Positions 44,677 to 53,943 of a DNA stretch of 64,000 nucleotides are shown here, in pieces. Under the pieces are notes generated by a model that searched no databases, was not told the origin of the DNA, and saw only the letters and a list, made by a program, of their open reading frames with translations. The stretch is from Streptomyces sp. NBC_01408 (lineage in GTDB: Bacteria > Actinomycetota > Actinomycetes > Streptomycetales > Streptomycetaceae): positions 62,001 to 126,000 of the forward strand of contig NZ_JAPEPJ010000003.1 of NCBI RefSeq assembly GCF_026340255.1, in the 5' to 3' direction. Numbering within the stretch: the first letter of the stretch is position 1; the number at the start of each line of letters is the position of its first letter. Made by a program: the position numbers and the translations under genes.

Positions 44677-46323
44677 TTACGCCTCCCAGACCGCGGCGGC
44701 CGTACGGTCGTCCGCGTATCCCTTGAGGCGGAGCTGGGTGTCCGCGAGGAAGGCCGCGAGGCCCGGGGGCTCGGGCTCGGACCAGCGCACCGCGAGTTCG
44801 GCCGGCAGGCTCGCCTCCTCCCGCATCGGCTCGGCCAGGCCGCCGGAGCACAGCAGCAGGGTGTCCCCGGGCCGGGCGACCGAGGCGCGGAAGCGGAAGC
44901 CCGCCCCGGCCGGCTCGCCGGAGGTCTCCTCGGCCGGTTCCAGGTCCTGCCACGCGCCGGACCGCAGCCGGAACAGCCCGCCCGCGCCGGAGCCGAAGCA
45001 CACCCGGGTCCGGCACTGCGGGTCCACCGGGAGCAGCAGCCCGCGCAGTCCCGCGGTGTACGCGTCCTCCGCCAGCCCCAGCTCGGCGGCGCGGGCCCGC
45101 AACCGCCCGTAGCCCCGGTCGGTGAGCCGCTGGAGGCCGGAGAGCAGGGCGTCGCGGCGCCCGGCCCTGATGTCGTCGGCCAGCCGCTCCTGGCTGCGCC
45201 CGACGGCCGCCGCGACGGTGCGGCCCAGCTCGGCGGCGGCATCGGCGGCCCCGGGCGCGGCCCGGTCCCCGCCGGCCAGCACCACGAGGACCAGGGCCTC
45301 GTCGCCGCCGCCGAAGCGCGCGGCGAGCAGGAAGTCCCGCCGGGCCTCGCCCCGGAACCGGGCGGAGTCCCCGCGCAGGGAGGCGGCGCGCAGGGTGTAG
45401 GTGCCGTAGCGGGCCCCCTCCAGGACGGTGTCGGGGGTGAGGGCTTCCACGGCGGCCGGATCGGCGGGCGGCAGCGCGCTCGGTTCGGGCGCGTAGGTCG
45501 GGGCGCGGTCACCGAGGTGGTGCACCTCGGGTCGGCCGGCGGCGCCGGCCGGGGCCGCGGGCGGGGGCGGGGGCTGGGGTGCGGGCACGGGCGGCGGTTC
45601 CGGCGCCGCCTCGGGCCGGACCTCCGGCGGCACCTCCCACCGCCACGCGGGCGGTTCCGGCGGCGGCATCGGCGGCACGGCCACACCCCCGAGCGCGTAC
45701 CCGGTCACCCCGCCCGCCCGCGGATCCCGCGGGGCACCGGCCGGGTACGGCGCGGGCGGCGCGGCGGGCGGCGGAGGCTGTGGGGCTGCCGTCGCTGCCG
45801 TCGCTGCCGGGGGCAGTACGGCCGGGGGTGGTGGCGGTACGGCCGGGGGCGGGCTGGGACGGCGGGGGCCCGGGAGGCGGCCGTCAGGGGAACGCGGGGG
45901 CTCCGGCGGACCGGGACGCGCTCCCGCCGGACCGGGGAATGCCGGACCCTGCGGTCCGGCGCCGGGCGATACCGGGCCGGGTGGTCCCGAACCGGGCGAC
46001 GCCGGACCCCGCGATCCCGCGCCGGGCCGGGCCGGATCGGCCTCCGGCCGCATCCCGGGCACCGGGGCCGGGCCCGGACCCCGCGCCGGATCCGGGCCTC
46101 GCACGGACTCCACGCTCCGCCCCGGCTCGGGGCCTCGCACCGACTCCACGTCCCGCCCCGGACCCCGTCCCGGATCCGGGCCCGGATCCGCCGTCGGGTC
46201 CGTCACCAGGACCGACGCCGAGCGGAACCGGTTGTCCAGGGTGTCCCCCGGATCCGGTTCCGGTCCCGCGTCCGGGTCCTCGTAGAGCTTCTGCCACCAG
46301 TCGTCCGCGCCCTGCTGACTCAT
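44677..46323 (-). CDS. PP2C-like protein with long Pro-rich N-terminus, probably degenerate phosphatase
   Basis: A 548-residue protein. Residues about 1-290 are low-complexity Pro/Gly/Ala/Arg with repeated ESVRGPEP-type units. Residues about 300-548 follow a PPM/PP2C fold (GTYTLRAASLRGDSARFRGE, DFLLAARFGGGDEALVLVVL, CFGSGAGGLFRLRSG). The usual metal-binding Asp positions are not conserved: the typical LCSDG is LCSGG here, and the DG pair after the first strands is lost. It may be a pseudophosphatase that binds a phosphoprotein. Confidence 0.75.
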   Translation of the reverse strand: MSQQGADDWWQKLYEDPDAGPEPDPGDTLDNRFRSASVLVTDPTADPGPDPGRGPGRDVESVRGPEPGRSVESVRGPDPARGPGPAPVPGMRPEADPARPGAGSRGPASPGSGPPGPVSPGAGPQGPAFPGPAGARPGPPEPPRSPDGRLPGPRRPSPPPAVPPPPPAVLPPAATAATAAPQPPPPAAPPAPYPAGAPRDPRAGGVTGYALGGVAVPPMPPPEPPAWRWEVPPEVRPEAAPEPPPVPAPQPPPPPAAPAGAAGRPEVHHLGDRAPTYAPEPSALPPADPAAVEALTPDTVLEGARYGTYTLRAASLRGDSARFRGEARRDFLLAARFGGGDEALVLVVLAGGDRAAPGAADAAAELGRTVAAAVGRSQERLADDIRAGRRDALLSGLQRLTDRGYGRLRARAAELGLAEDAYTAGLRGLLLPVDPQCRTRVCFGSGAGGLFRLRSGAWQDLEPAEETSGEPAGAGFRFRASVARPGDTLLLCSGGLAEPMREEASLPAELAVRWSEPEPPGLAAFLADTQLRLKGYADDRTAAAVWEA

Positions 46324-46374
46324 GCCCTCATTGTCGGCCTCCGGCAGGGGCGGAAAACGCGGAACACACGAAAA

Positions 46375-46404
46375 GGGTCCACCGGGCCGCCGCCCGGTGG
46401 ACCC
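46375..46404 (-). terminator. Terminator of the subtilase gene
   Basis: A 13-bp stem GGGTCCACCGGGC/GCCCGGTGGACCC with a 4-base loop, followed in the minus direction by TTTT. Confidence 0.88.
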
Positions 46405-46425
46405 CTCCCGCTTTACCCGTACGGA

Positions 46426-49400
46426 CTAGCGGACGTCGTACGCCCGCGCGACCGCCTGGGTGACCGAGGCGCCGTTCGCGTCGGTCAGTTCGACCTTCAG
46501 CGAGACCGGCTTGCCGGAGGCTCCGGAGTGGTCCACGGTCGCGGTCCAGGCGCCGCCGCGCTCGCTGACCTTCGCCTCCATCCAGTTCTCACCGTCGTAC
46601 GAGTACGACAGCTTCGCCGACTTCAGCGCGCCGGAGGCGTATCCCCCGTGCCCGGTGGCGCTGAGCCCGATGGCCTGCCCGTCGGCGGCCGGGACGGTCT
46701 TCAGGCCGTCCAGCGGCGCCGCGTACCTCGGGAAGAGGACCGGCAGGCCCTGCGAGTACGCCGAGGAGTCGAGCTTCGAGGTGAAGCCCCAACTGGTCCG
46801 GACCGAGGTGGAGCGCTGCCAGGTGCGCGCCGGCGGCCCGATCTTCTCGATGTTCTGGGTCAGTTCGTAGCGGCCCTCCTCGGCCGGGACCTCGAAGACC
46901 CCGAACGGGTACCAGCTCTCGCCGATGACCTCGCCGTCACGCTTGAGCTCGAGGTTGCCAATGTCCCCGAAGGACCCCGGCTGCGCCGAGTGGCCGCTGT
47001 CGCCCCACATGGCGGGGGCGAAGCCGATCAGGTTGCCCTGCCGCTCGGCGGCCAGGACCTCCTTGCCTGCGGAGTCGCGGGGTGCCACGGGGCCGGTCAC
47101 TCCGTCGTACCAGGTCGCCGTGGACTTGCCGCCCTTCGCGTGGGTCCGCTGCTCGCCCGTCATGAACTCGCCCCAGGGGAAGCTGCTGGAGAGCAGCTGG
47201 TCCCAGGCCGTGTCCCCGGCGGAGTAGAACTCGGTGCGCCGGCCCGGAGCCGCGACGGTCTCGAACCCGCCGAAGTACACCGCGCTGCCGATCGGCCGGT
47301 AGGCCCCGGCGAGGTCGATGAAGTCGGCTGCCACGCCCATGGAGTTGTAGGTGGAGTCGACCTGGCCGAGGTCGCGGTCACGCACCCGGTAGGTGCGGCC
47401 GCCCTTGACCTCTCCCGTCTCGGGGAAGGCGAGGGAGTAGACGTACGGGCTCTTCGCCGTGGCCTTCCAGGACAGCGTGACCTTGCCCGCCGCCAGCGCG
47501 GCCAGCAGCGCCTTGCCCTCGCCGGACTCGATGGCCAGGGTGGGCAGGGCGCCGCCCGCGTAGCCGGTGAAGGCGACCCAGCGGCCGGGGGTCTCGCGGT
47601 AAGGGAGGACCGCCTTGGCACCGGCCGCCTCGGCGTGCTGCGCGAGCTCGTGGAGGGCGCCGTCCGTGACCTTGACCAGGGCGATCGCGTCCTTGACCCC
47701 GGCCGCCGCGAGCTCTTCGGGGGTACCGGTGCCCGCGTCGACGAGCGGCGCGGTGCCGTTGCCGTCGAGGTTGTCGCTGCCGGTGGACGCGGTGATCGGG
47801 TGCAGGACGGGACCGCCGACGGCCTTCAGCTCGGTGACGAGCGGCGCGGCCGCCCGCCAGTAGCTGGCGAACTCGAAGTCCCCGTCCTCCGCGCGGCCTT
47901 CGACGGAGGCGTAGTACCCGCGGACGGTCCGGCCGCCCATGGCGGTGCCGGCGTGCAGCCAGGTGTCGTCCCAGCTGCGGGCGAAGCCGAGGGTGGTGTT
48001 GCGGGCCTCGGCGGGCCGGTCGGCCTCGATGGCCAGGCGTCCGGCCTTGCGGGCGTCCAGTACGACGGTGGTGTCCTTCTTCACCTCGACCTGGGGGCGG
48101 CCGAGGTAGGTGAGGGAGTCGGTCAGTTCGGCGCCCTCACCGGAGTCGGGGGTGCCGACGAAGGCGGAGAGGAAGTACGCGCCCGGGCGGACCCGGTAGA
48201 CCTGGTCCACGGAGCCGTCGTTGAAGCGGCGCTCACCGGCGGCGTCGTCGGTGCCGATGACGTCCAGCGAGGAGGGTCCGGCGGCGGGCTTGCCCGAGCG
48301 GTCGACGAGCTTGACGCGCAGGGTCACCGTCTGCGGCTCGACGTGGAGCGAGAAGGGGGTGGAGACGCGCACCCCGTTCGCCGTGGCGACGACGCGGCCG
48401 GTGACGTCCCCGTACTGGGAGCGTTCCAGCTTCGCGGCCGGGTCGAGGGCGAGGGGCACCTTGACGGTGGCGCCGGCCGGGACGGTGACCGTACGCCGCT
48501 CCAGGCGGGCGACCTGGCTGCGGACGGCCGAGCCGTCGTTGCCGGTGACCTTCTCTACGGCGAGGTCCAGGGTGACCGGCCGGGCACCCGTGTTGGTGTA
48601 CGGGACCTCGACACCGGTGCGGTCGCTGCGGTCCTGCGGCCAGTTGTACGTACCGCCCTGGACGGCGGGGGCGCTCGTGACGGTGGTGTCGAGAGCGGCC
48701 TTCAGGTCGAGGCGGCCGCCGCCGGTCTCCCGTACGTCCCCGGGGACCCGGGTGTTCGCGGAGCCCACCAGGGCGGCCTTGATCTGCTGGGAGGTCCAGT
48801 CGGGGTGGCGCTGCTTGACGATGGCGGCGGCGCCCGCGACGTGCGGGGTCGCCATGGAGGTGCCGGACATCGACTGGTAGGCGTACACCCCGCGGCCGCC
48901 TGCCGCGGCGGCCGAGATCCCGACGCCGGGGGCCACGATCTCGGGCTTGAGGGTGTGCTGGAGTCCGGCCGGGCCGCGGCTGGAGAAGTTCGCCGTGGTG
49001 TCGTCCCGGTCGACGGCGCCCACGGTCAGCACGGCGGCCGCGCAACCGGGCGAGGAGACCGTGTTGTTGCCGGGTCCGGAGTTCCCGGCGGCGATCACGA
49101 ACAGCGGGCCCTGCTGCGAGAGGCGTTCGGCCGCGGCGGCGAGCGGGTCGTCGCACGCGGTCTGGGAGGGGTCGCCGAGGCTCATGGAGACCACGTCGGC
49201 CTTGTTCTCGACGGCCCACTCCATACCGGCGATGATCCACGAGTCGAGGCCGTAGCCCCCGTCGTCGAGGACCTTGCCGCTGAGCAGTTCGGCGCCGGGG
49301 GCGACACCCTTCTTGGCTCCGCCGCTCTCGGCTCCGGAGCCGCCGACGGTGGAGATGGTGTGGGTGCCGTGGCCCTGGCGGTCCGCGTCGGTGTCGGAGT

Positions 49401-50190
49401 CGGTGAAGTTCTTCGACGCGGCGACGCGCCCCTTGAGGTCGGGGTGCTCCAGGTCGGTGCCGGTGTCCAGGACGGCGACCTTGGTGCCCTTGCCGTCGTA
49501 TCCGGCGGCCCAGGCGGCGTTCGCACCGACCTGCCGGGTGGAGCGCTCCAGGTTCGCCTGGACCTTGCCGTCCAGCCACAGCTTCTTCAGCCCGCCGGAG
49601 ACGGAACGCGCGCGGGCGTCCGTACCGGTGACGTCGGCCCAGAAGGCGGCGGCCTGCTGCTTGTCGGCGGCGAGCGCGACAGCGCCGATGGAGTCCAGGA
49701 CGAGGGAGCGCTCGGCTCCGCGCGGCGCCGGCGGGGCGCTGCGCGCCACGTCGACGGAGCTGTCGTAGACCGCGATCAGCGGCAGCTTCTTGGCGTGCGC
49801 GTCGTCGTAGCCCTGCCGGACGAGGCCGGTGACGTTGAAGAGCTGCTCGTCGACCTTGCCCGCGGCGAGCGCCTTGACCGCGCCCTCGGGGTAGACGTAC
49901 AGGTCCTTGCCGGACTGGCGGGTCTGTACGAGCGGCTGCGAGCCGTCCTCGCGCGGCATGGCGGTGGCGGCGGTGCGGCCGGCCGCGTCGGTGGAGACGA
50001 GGATCCGGTCGCCGGTGACGAGGGTCACGGTGACGGGGGCCGTGGGCTGCTTCGCAGCTTCCTCGCTCCCGACGACGGGTCTCCCGCCCGGCCCTCCGTC
50101 GCTCGGCTGTGCCGTGGACGGACCCACGGCGGTGACGGCCAGGACGGCCGCGGTGGCCGCTCCCAGCGCCGTACGCGATATCGGGCGCAT
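46426..50190 (-). CDS. Large secreted S8 subtilisin-like protease
   Basis: A 1254-residue exported protease. The signal peptide covers about residues 1-28 (TALGAATAAVLAVTAVGPST). A propeptide-like region begins with PVTVTLVTGDRI. The catalytic domain spans about 215-480: Asp in VAVLDTGTDLEHPDL, His in GHGTHTISTV, oxyanion Asn in IAAGNSGPG and Ser in SGTSMATPHVAGAA. The remaining 750 residues are beta-rich, with a segment around residues 800-920 that may be a PA-like insert (GTPEELAAAGVKDAIALVKV). The ATG at 50190 is preceded by GGGGAGAG. Protein degradation outside the cell is the likely role. Confidence 0.93.
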   Translation of the reverse strand: MRPISRTALGAATAAVLAVTAVGPSTAQPSDGGPGGRPVVGSEEAAKQPTAPVTVTLVTGDRILVSTDAAGRTAATAMPREDGSQPLVQTRQSGKDLYVYPEGAVKALAAGKVDEQLFNVTGLVRQGYDDAHAKKLPLIAVYDSSVDVARSAPPAPRGAERSLVLDSIGAVALAADKQQAAAFWADVTGTDARARSVSGGLKKLWLDGKVQANLERSTRQVGANAAWAAGYDGKGTKVAVLDTGTDLEHPDLKGRVAASKNFTDSDTDADRQGHGTHTISTVGGSGAESGGAKKGVAPGAELLSGKVLDDGGYGLDSWIIAGMEWAVENKADVVSMSLGDPSQTACDDPLAAAAERLSQQGPLFVIAAGNSGPGNNTVSSPGCAAAVLTVGAVDRDDTTANFSSRGPAGLQHTLKPEIVAPGVGISAAAAGGRGVYAYQSMSGTSMATPHVAGAAAIVKQRHPDWTSQQIKAALVGSANTRVPGDVRETGGGRLDLKAALDTTVTSAPAVQGGTYNWPQDRSDRTGVEVPYTNTGARPVTLDLAVEKVTGNDGSAVRSQVARLERRTVTVPAGATVKVPLALDPAAKLERSQYGDVTGRVVATANGVRVSTPFSLHVEPQTVTLRVKLVDRSGKPAAGPSSLDVIGTDDAAGERRFNDGSVDQVYRVRPGAYFLSAFVGTPDSGEGAELTDSLTYLGRPQVEVKKDTTVVLDARKAGRLAIEADRPAEARNTTLGFARSWDDTWLHAGTAMGGRTVRGYYASVEGRAEDGDFEFASYWRAAAPLVTELKAVGGPVLHPITASTGSDNLDGNGTAPLVDAGTGTPEELAAAGVKDAIALVKVTDGALHELAQHAEAAGAKAVLPYRETPGRWVAFTGYAGGALPTLAIESGEGKALLAALAAGKVTLSWKATAKSPYVYSLAFPETGEVKGGRTYRVRDRDLGQVDSTYNSMGVAADFIDLAGAYRPIGSAVYFGGFETVAAPGRRTEFYSAGDTAWDQLLSSSFPWGEFMTGEQRTHAKGGKSTATWYDGVTGPVAPRDSAGKEVLAAERQGNLIGFAPAMWGDSGHSAQPGSFGDIGNLELKRDGEVIGESWYPFGVFEVPAEEGRYELTQNIEKIGPPARTWQRSTSVRTSWGFTSKLDSSAYSQGLPVLFPRYAAPLDGLKTVPAADGQAIGLSATGHGGYASGALKSAKLSYSYDGENWMEAKVSERGGAWTATVDHSGASGKPVSLKVELTDANGASVTQAVARAYDVR

Positions 50191-50343
50191 CGCTCTCCCC
50201 AGGTGAATTCCGGCCAACCACTGCATTGCGCGGCAAAGCCGCCGCGTAAATGGCTTCTGGCCAGCGGATGTTGGTGCTGCGGTGGCATGACCTTGGCAGA
50301 GGGGCGGGTGGTGCGGCGATGATGTCCGCGGCGGGTTTGCGCC

Positions 50344-51378
50344 GTGGCCGCTTCCCGCCAGGCGGCGGTGTGCGGGAGTACCGAGAGCGGGGTGGACGGG
50401 TTGCTGAGTGCGATAGGCCTGGACGAGGGCCAGGAGTCCGCATACCGCGCGTTGGTGGCGTTGGGAGCGGCGGAGGTGCCGGACCTGGCCCACCGCCTGA
50501 ACCTGCCGGTGCAGCAGACCGAACGGGCGCTGCGGCACCTGGAGCGGCAGGGGCTCGCCGCGCAGTCCTCGGCCCGGCCGGGGCGGTGGGTGGCGGCCCC
50601 GCCGGGAGTCGCCCTCGGCTCCCTGCTCACCCAGCAGCGGCACGAGCTGGAGCAGGCGGAGCTGACGGCGGCGCTGCTGGCCCAGGAGTACCGGGCGGAG
50701 GCGGCCGAGCCGGCGGTGCACGACCTGGTGGAGGTGGTGCAGGGCGCGCGTGCGGTGGCGCACCGGTTCCACCAGCTCCAGCTGGGCGCCGTGGAGGAGG
50801 TGTGCGCACTGGTCACCGGCCGGCCGCAGGTGGTGACGGGCACCGACAACGAGGCCGAGGAACGGGCCTCCGTACGGGGTGTCGAGTACCGGGTGGTGAT
50901 CGAGCGCGAGGTGCTGGCCCTGCCGAGCGGGATCCGGGAGGCCTCGACGGCCCTGGCGCGCGGCGAACGGGTCCGGGTGACGGGGCAGGTCCCCACGAAG
51001 CTGGTGATCGCGGACCGGACCCTCGCCATGGTCCCGCTGACGGCGCGCGGCGCGGAGCCGGCGGCGCTGGTGGTGCACGCCTCGGGGCTGCTGGAGTCCC
51101 TGATGGGCCTGTTCGAGGCGGTGTGGCGGGAGTCGCTGCCGCTGCGGCTGGGCTCGACCGGTTCGGCGGAGGAGTCGGGGGGCAGCCCCGACGCCACGGA
51201 CCTGGAGATCCTTTCGCTGCTCCTGGCGGGCATGACCGACGCGAGCGTGGCCAAGCACCTGGAACTGGGCCTGCGGACAGTGCAGCGGCGGGTGAAGGGC
51301 CTGATGGAGCTGTCCGGGGTCACGACGCGGCTCCAGCTGGGCTGGCACGCGTACGAAAGGGGCTGGGTGGCCCGATAG
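50344..51378 (+). CDS. Hybrid regulator: TrmB-like N-terminus and LuxR-type HTH
   Basis: A 344-residue DNA-binding protein. Residues about 20-95 form a TrmB-type winged helix (GLDEGQESAYRALVALG, AEVPDLAHRLNLPVQQTERA). The C-terminus (about 285-344) is a LuxR-type helix-turn-helix: LEILSLLLAGMTDASVAKHL followed by GLRTVQRRVKGLM. Such orphan regulators often control secreted or secondary products. It is divergent from the subtilase, with 153 bp between starts, so the protease is a plausible target. A remnant of the same HTH type lies at 54304-54441. Confidence 0.85.
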   Translation: MAASRQAAVCGSTESGVDGLLSAIGLDEGQESAYRALVALGAAEVPDLAHRLNLPVQQTERALRHLERQGLAAQSSARPGRWVAAPPGVALGSLLTQQRHELEQAELTAALLAQEYRAEAAEPAVHDLVEVVQGARAVAHRFHQLQLGAVEEVCALVTGRPQVVTGTDNEAEERASVRGVEYRVVIEREVLALPSGIREASTALARGERVRVTGQVPTKLVIADRTLAMVPLTARGAEPAALVVHASGLLESLMGLFEAVWRESLPLRLGSTGSAEESGGSPDATDLEILSLLLAGMTDASVAKHLELGLRTVQRRVKGLMELSGVTTRLQLGWHAYERGWVAR

Positions 51379-51402
51379 GCCCTGGTCGGTCAGGCTGAGC
51401 AG

Positions 51403-51888
51403 ATGGAAGGGCCTCAGCTGCTGCTCGTAGCGCTGGTGCTGCTGCTCGGGGTGCTGGGGGTGCTGGTCCCGGGCGTGCCGGGCACCTGGCTGGTGTGGGC
51501 GGGGCTGCTGTGGTGGGCGCTGCGCGAACGGTCGGCCCTGGCGTGGTCCCTGCTGGTCGCGGCGACGGCGCTGCTGCTGGTGGTCCAGGTCGTGAAGTGG
51601 CAGCTGCCGCCCCGGCGGCTGCGGGGTGCGGGGGTCACCCGCCGGATGGCGGCGTACGCGGGGGCCGGGGCGGTCCTGGGCTTCGTAGTGATCCCGGTAC
51701 TGGGCGCGGTCCCCGGCTTCGTGGGGGGCATCTACCTGTGCGAACGGCTCCGCCTGGGCACCCACGGCGAGGCCTGGGCCTCGGTGCGGGCGGTGATGCG
51801 GGAGGTGGGGACGAGCGTGCTGGTGGAGCTGTTCGCGTGCCTGCTCGTGGTGGGCGCGTGGGTGGGCGCGGTGGCGGCGGGGGCGTAG
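51403..51888 (+). CDS. DUF456 membrane protein
   Basis: A 161-residue protein of four hydrophobic segments with the DUF456 features GVLGVLVPGVPGTWLVWAGL near the start and GFVVIPVLGAVPGFVGGIYL in the middle. Ends of the protein are hydrophobic. It follows the regulator by 24 bp on the same strand, so the two may be cotranscribed. Function unknown. Confidence 0.88.
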   Translation: MEGPQLLLVALVLLLGVLGVLVPGVPGTWLVWAGLLWWALRERSALAWSLLVAATALLLVVQVVKWQLPPRRLRGAGVTRRMAAYAGAGAVLGFVVIPVLGAVPGFVGGIYLCERLRLGTHGEAWASVRAVMREVGTSVLVELFACLLVVGAWVGAVAAGA

Positions 51889-51968
51889 GAGTGTCCGCGG
51901 GCCGTTGTCGGAGGGGTGTCCTAGCCTCGGTCCCGAAGGGCACACCCGAGCACCCGGAGGGCACCACC

Positions 51969-52376
51969 ATGGCCTCGATGCCGCAGAAGATCACCACGTT
52001 CCTGATGTTCGAGGGCGGGGCGGAGGAGGCCATGACCTTCTACACCTCGCTGTTCGAGGACTCCGAGATCGTCGACATCAGCCGCTACGGCCCCGAGGGC
52101 CCGGGCCCGGAGGGCACCGTCCTGCACGCCACGTTCGCGCTCGCCGGACAGCGGTTCATGTGCATCGACAGCCACGTCAAGCACGAGTTCGGCTTCACCC
52201 CGGCGGTGTCGCTGTTCGTCCAGTGCGAGAGCGAGGCCGAGCTGGACCGCCTCTACGGTGCCCTTGCCGAACAGGGCACGGAGCTGATGCCGCTGGGCTC
52301 GTACGGGTTCAGCCCCAAGTTCGGCTGGGTGAACGACCGCTTCGGCGTCTCGTGGCAGCTGAACCTGCCGGCCTGA
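51969..52376 (+). CDS. VOC-superfamily (PhnB-like) protein
   Basis: A 135-residue vicinal-oxygen-chelate fold protein of the PhnB/DUF1338-like small type. It begins KITTFLMFEGGAEEAMTFYT, then MCIDSHVKHEFGFTPAVSLF and ends FGWVNDRFGVSWQLNLP. Metal and substrate are not predictable. GGAGGG precedes the ATG by 6-7 bases. Confidence 0.9.
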   Translation: MASMPQKITTFLMFEGGAEEAMTFYTSLFEDSEIVDISRYGPEGPGPEGTVLHATFALAGQRFMCIDSHVKHEFGFTPAVSLFVQCESEAELDRLYGALAEQGTELMPLGSYGFSPKFGWVNDRFGVSWQLNLPA

Positions 52377-52476
52377 CGGCGGGTGAGCCCGGGCAGAACC
52401 CCGCCCGGGCTTCGCCGTACCCCCTGCGGAACCCGGCCCGGGCCCGGCCGGGCCCCGCAGGGGTCACGGCAAGGGG

Positions 52477-53643
52477 TCACGCTCGGCCGGTGCGCTTCGC
52501 CGCGTAGTTGGCCCGTCCCTCGGCCGACTTCAGCCGCCAGTCACGGCGGATCTCCGAGCGGACGCGCGCGTCCGTCTTCGCGACGATGCGCTGGTTCTCC
52601 CGGAGCAGCTTGCGGTAGCTCTCCAGGCGGCGTTCCGCCAGCTCCCCCGAGTCCAGGGCGGCCAGCACCGCGCACCCCGGCTCCGCTTCGTGCGCGCAGT
52701 CGTGGAAGCGGCACCGGGTCGCGTACTCCTCGATCTCCGAGAAGACCTGGCCCACGCCGGTCTCCGCGTCCCACAGGCCCACGCCGCGCAGCCCGGGCGT
52801 GTCGATCAGTACGCCGCCGCCCGGCAGGGCGAGCAGGTTGCGCGTGGTCGTGGTGTGCCGGCCCTTGCCGTCGACCTCGCGGGCCTCCTGGACCTCCATG
52901 ACCTCGGCACCCAGCAGCGCGTTGGCCAGCGTGGACTTGCCCGCGCCGGAGATGCCGAGCAGCACGCTGGTGCCGTCCCCGACGACGGCGGCGAGGACGT
53001 CCGTGCCCTCGCCGGTGAGGGAGGAGATGGTGAGTACCTGGACCCCCGGCGCGGTGGTCTCCACGTCCTGGACGAGATGGGCGAGGGTCGCCGGGTCCGG
53101 GACCAGGTCCGCCTTGGTGAGGACGACCAGCGGCTGCGCCCCCGACTCCCAGGAGTCCGCCGACGTACGCAGCAGCGCGTCACCACTCGAACTGGACATC
53201 GCAAGCGCGAGGAACCGCTCGATCCGCCCGAGGTCGAGTTCGACCGCGAGCGACACACAGATGATGATGTGATCGATGTTAGTGGCCAGCACCTGGCCTT
53301 CGGAACGCTTGGAGGACGTCGACCGCACGAAGGCCGTACGGCGAGGGAGGATCGTGCGCGCGTACCGCGGATCACCGCCCTCGGGATCGACGGCGACCCA
53401 GTCCCCCGTACACACGACCTTCATCGGGTCACGGGGAACGACGAACTCGGTGTCGGCCCGGATGACGCCAGCGAGGGTGGCGACGTCGCACTGACCGCGG
53501 TCGACCCGTACGACCCGGCCGTGGACCAGACCCTTCGCAGCGTACGGGGCGAACTCGGCCGCCCAGCCTTCGTCCCAGCCGTAGGCGGCGAGGACGTGCT
53601 GAGCATCAGAAGTGGAAGACGTGTTGAGCGAAGCGTTGAACAA
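52477..53643 (-). CDS. rsgA: Ribosome small-subunit-dependent GTPase RsgA
   Basis: A 388-residue circularly permuted GTPase that helps late 30S maturation. An OB-fold domain comes first (GRVVRVDRGQCDVATLAGVI). The G motifs follow in permuted order: TKADL (G4), GISGAGKSTLANALLG (G1) and DTPGLRGVG (G3). The zinc knuckle is CRFHDCAHEAEPGCAV. The start is TTG 53643, because GAAGGGTTCCCCTTG is conserved at the start of the truncated paralogue at 59700. A short ORF with a perfect Shine-Dalgarno sits 60 bp upstream. Confidence 0.92.
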   Translation of the reverse strand: MFNASLNTSSTSDAQHVLAAYGWDEGWAAEFAPYAAKGLVHGRVVRVDRGQCDVATLAGVIRADTEFVVPRDPMKVVCTGDWVAVDPEGGDPRYARTILPRRTAFVRSTSSKRSEGQVLATNIDHIIICVSLAVELDLGRIERFLALAMSSSSGDALLRTSADSWESGAQPLVVLTKADLVPDPATLAHLVQDVETTAPGVQVLTISSLTGEGTDVLAAVVGDGTSVLLGISGAGKSTLANALLGAEVMEVQEAREVDGKGRHTTTTRNLLALPGGGVLIDTPGLRGVGLWDAETGVGQVFSEIEEYATRCRFHDCAHEAEPGCAVLAALDSGELAERRLESYRKLLRENQRIVAKTDARVRSEIRRDWRLKSAEGRANYAAKRTGRA

Positions 53644-53703
53644 GGGGAACCCTTCGAAGGGTGGCCCCGGCGGCGCGCTCTGCGCGCGTAAGTCGAGTGG
53701 GTG

Positions 53704-53775
53704 TCAGCCGGAGACCACAGGGGTGGAAACGATGAACTCCTGAATGCGGGCAGCGCCCGTCACCATGACAGTCAT
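53704..53775 (-). CDS. Short upstream ORF (23 codons) in the rsgA leader
   Basis: ATG at 53775, stop at 53704, encoding MTVMVTGAARIQEFIVSTPV plus VSG. It is preceded by AGGAGGTGAGG (53782-53792), a nearly full complement of the 16S rRNA 3' end and the strongest ribosome site in the window. It ends 60 bp before the rsgA TTG. It could be a leader peptide that couples rsgA expression to ribosome state. The peptide is not recognised. Confidence 0.5.
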   Translation of the reverse strand: MTVMVTGAARIQEFIVSTPVVSG

Positions 53776-53943
53776 CAATGTCCTCACCTCCTGCTTCTTC
53801 TCAACGAACCAACACTGTGCCCTCGGCAACGACACACAGCCGCGCCTTGGAACGAGCAGAACCATAGCCCCACCCCAGGACACGGCACCACCGATTAAAT
53901 TCGGGGCCTCACCTGCACGCCCCCGACAGCCAGCGGACCAGCA

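Noticed and set aside
44284..50322. A 2012-codon open frame on the plus strand
   Set aside because: It lies opposite poxB, the PP2C-like gene and the subtilase. Its translation is Gly/Arg/Val-rich with no motifs, an effect of GC-rich codons on the other strand.
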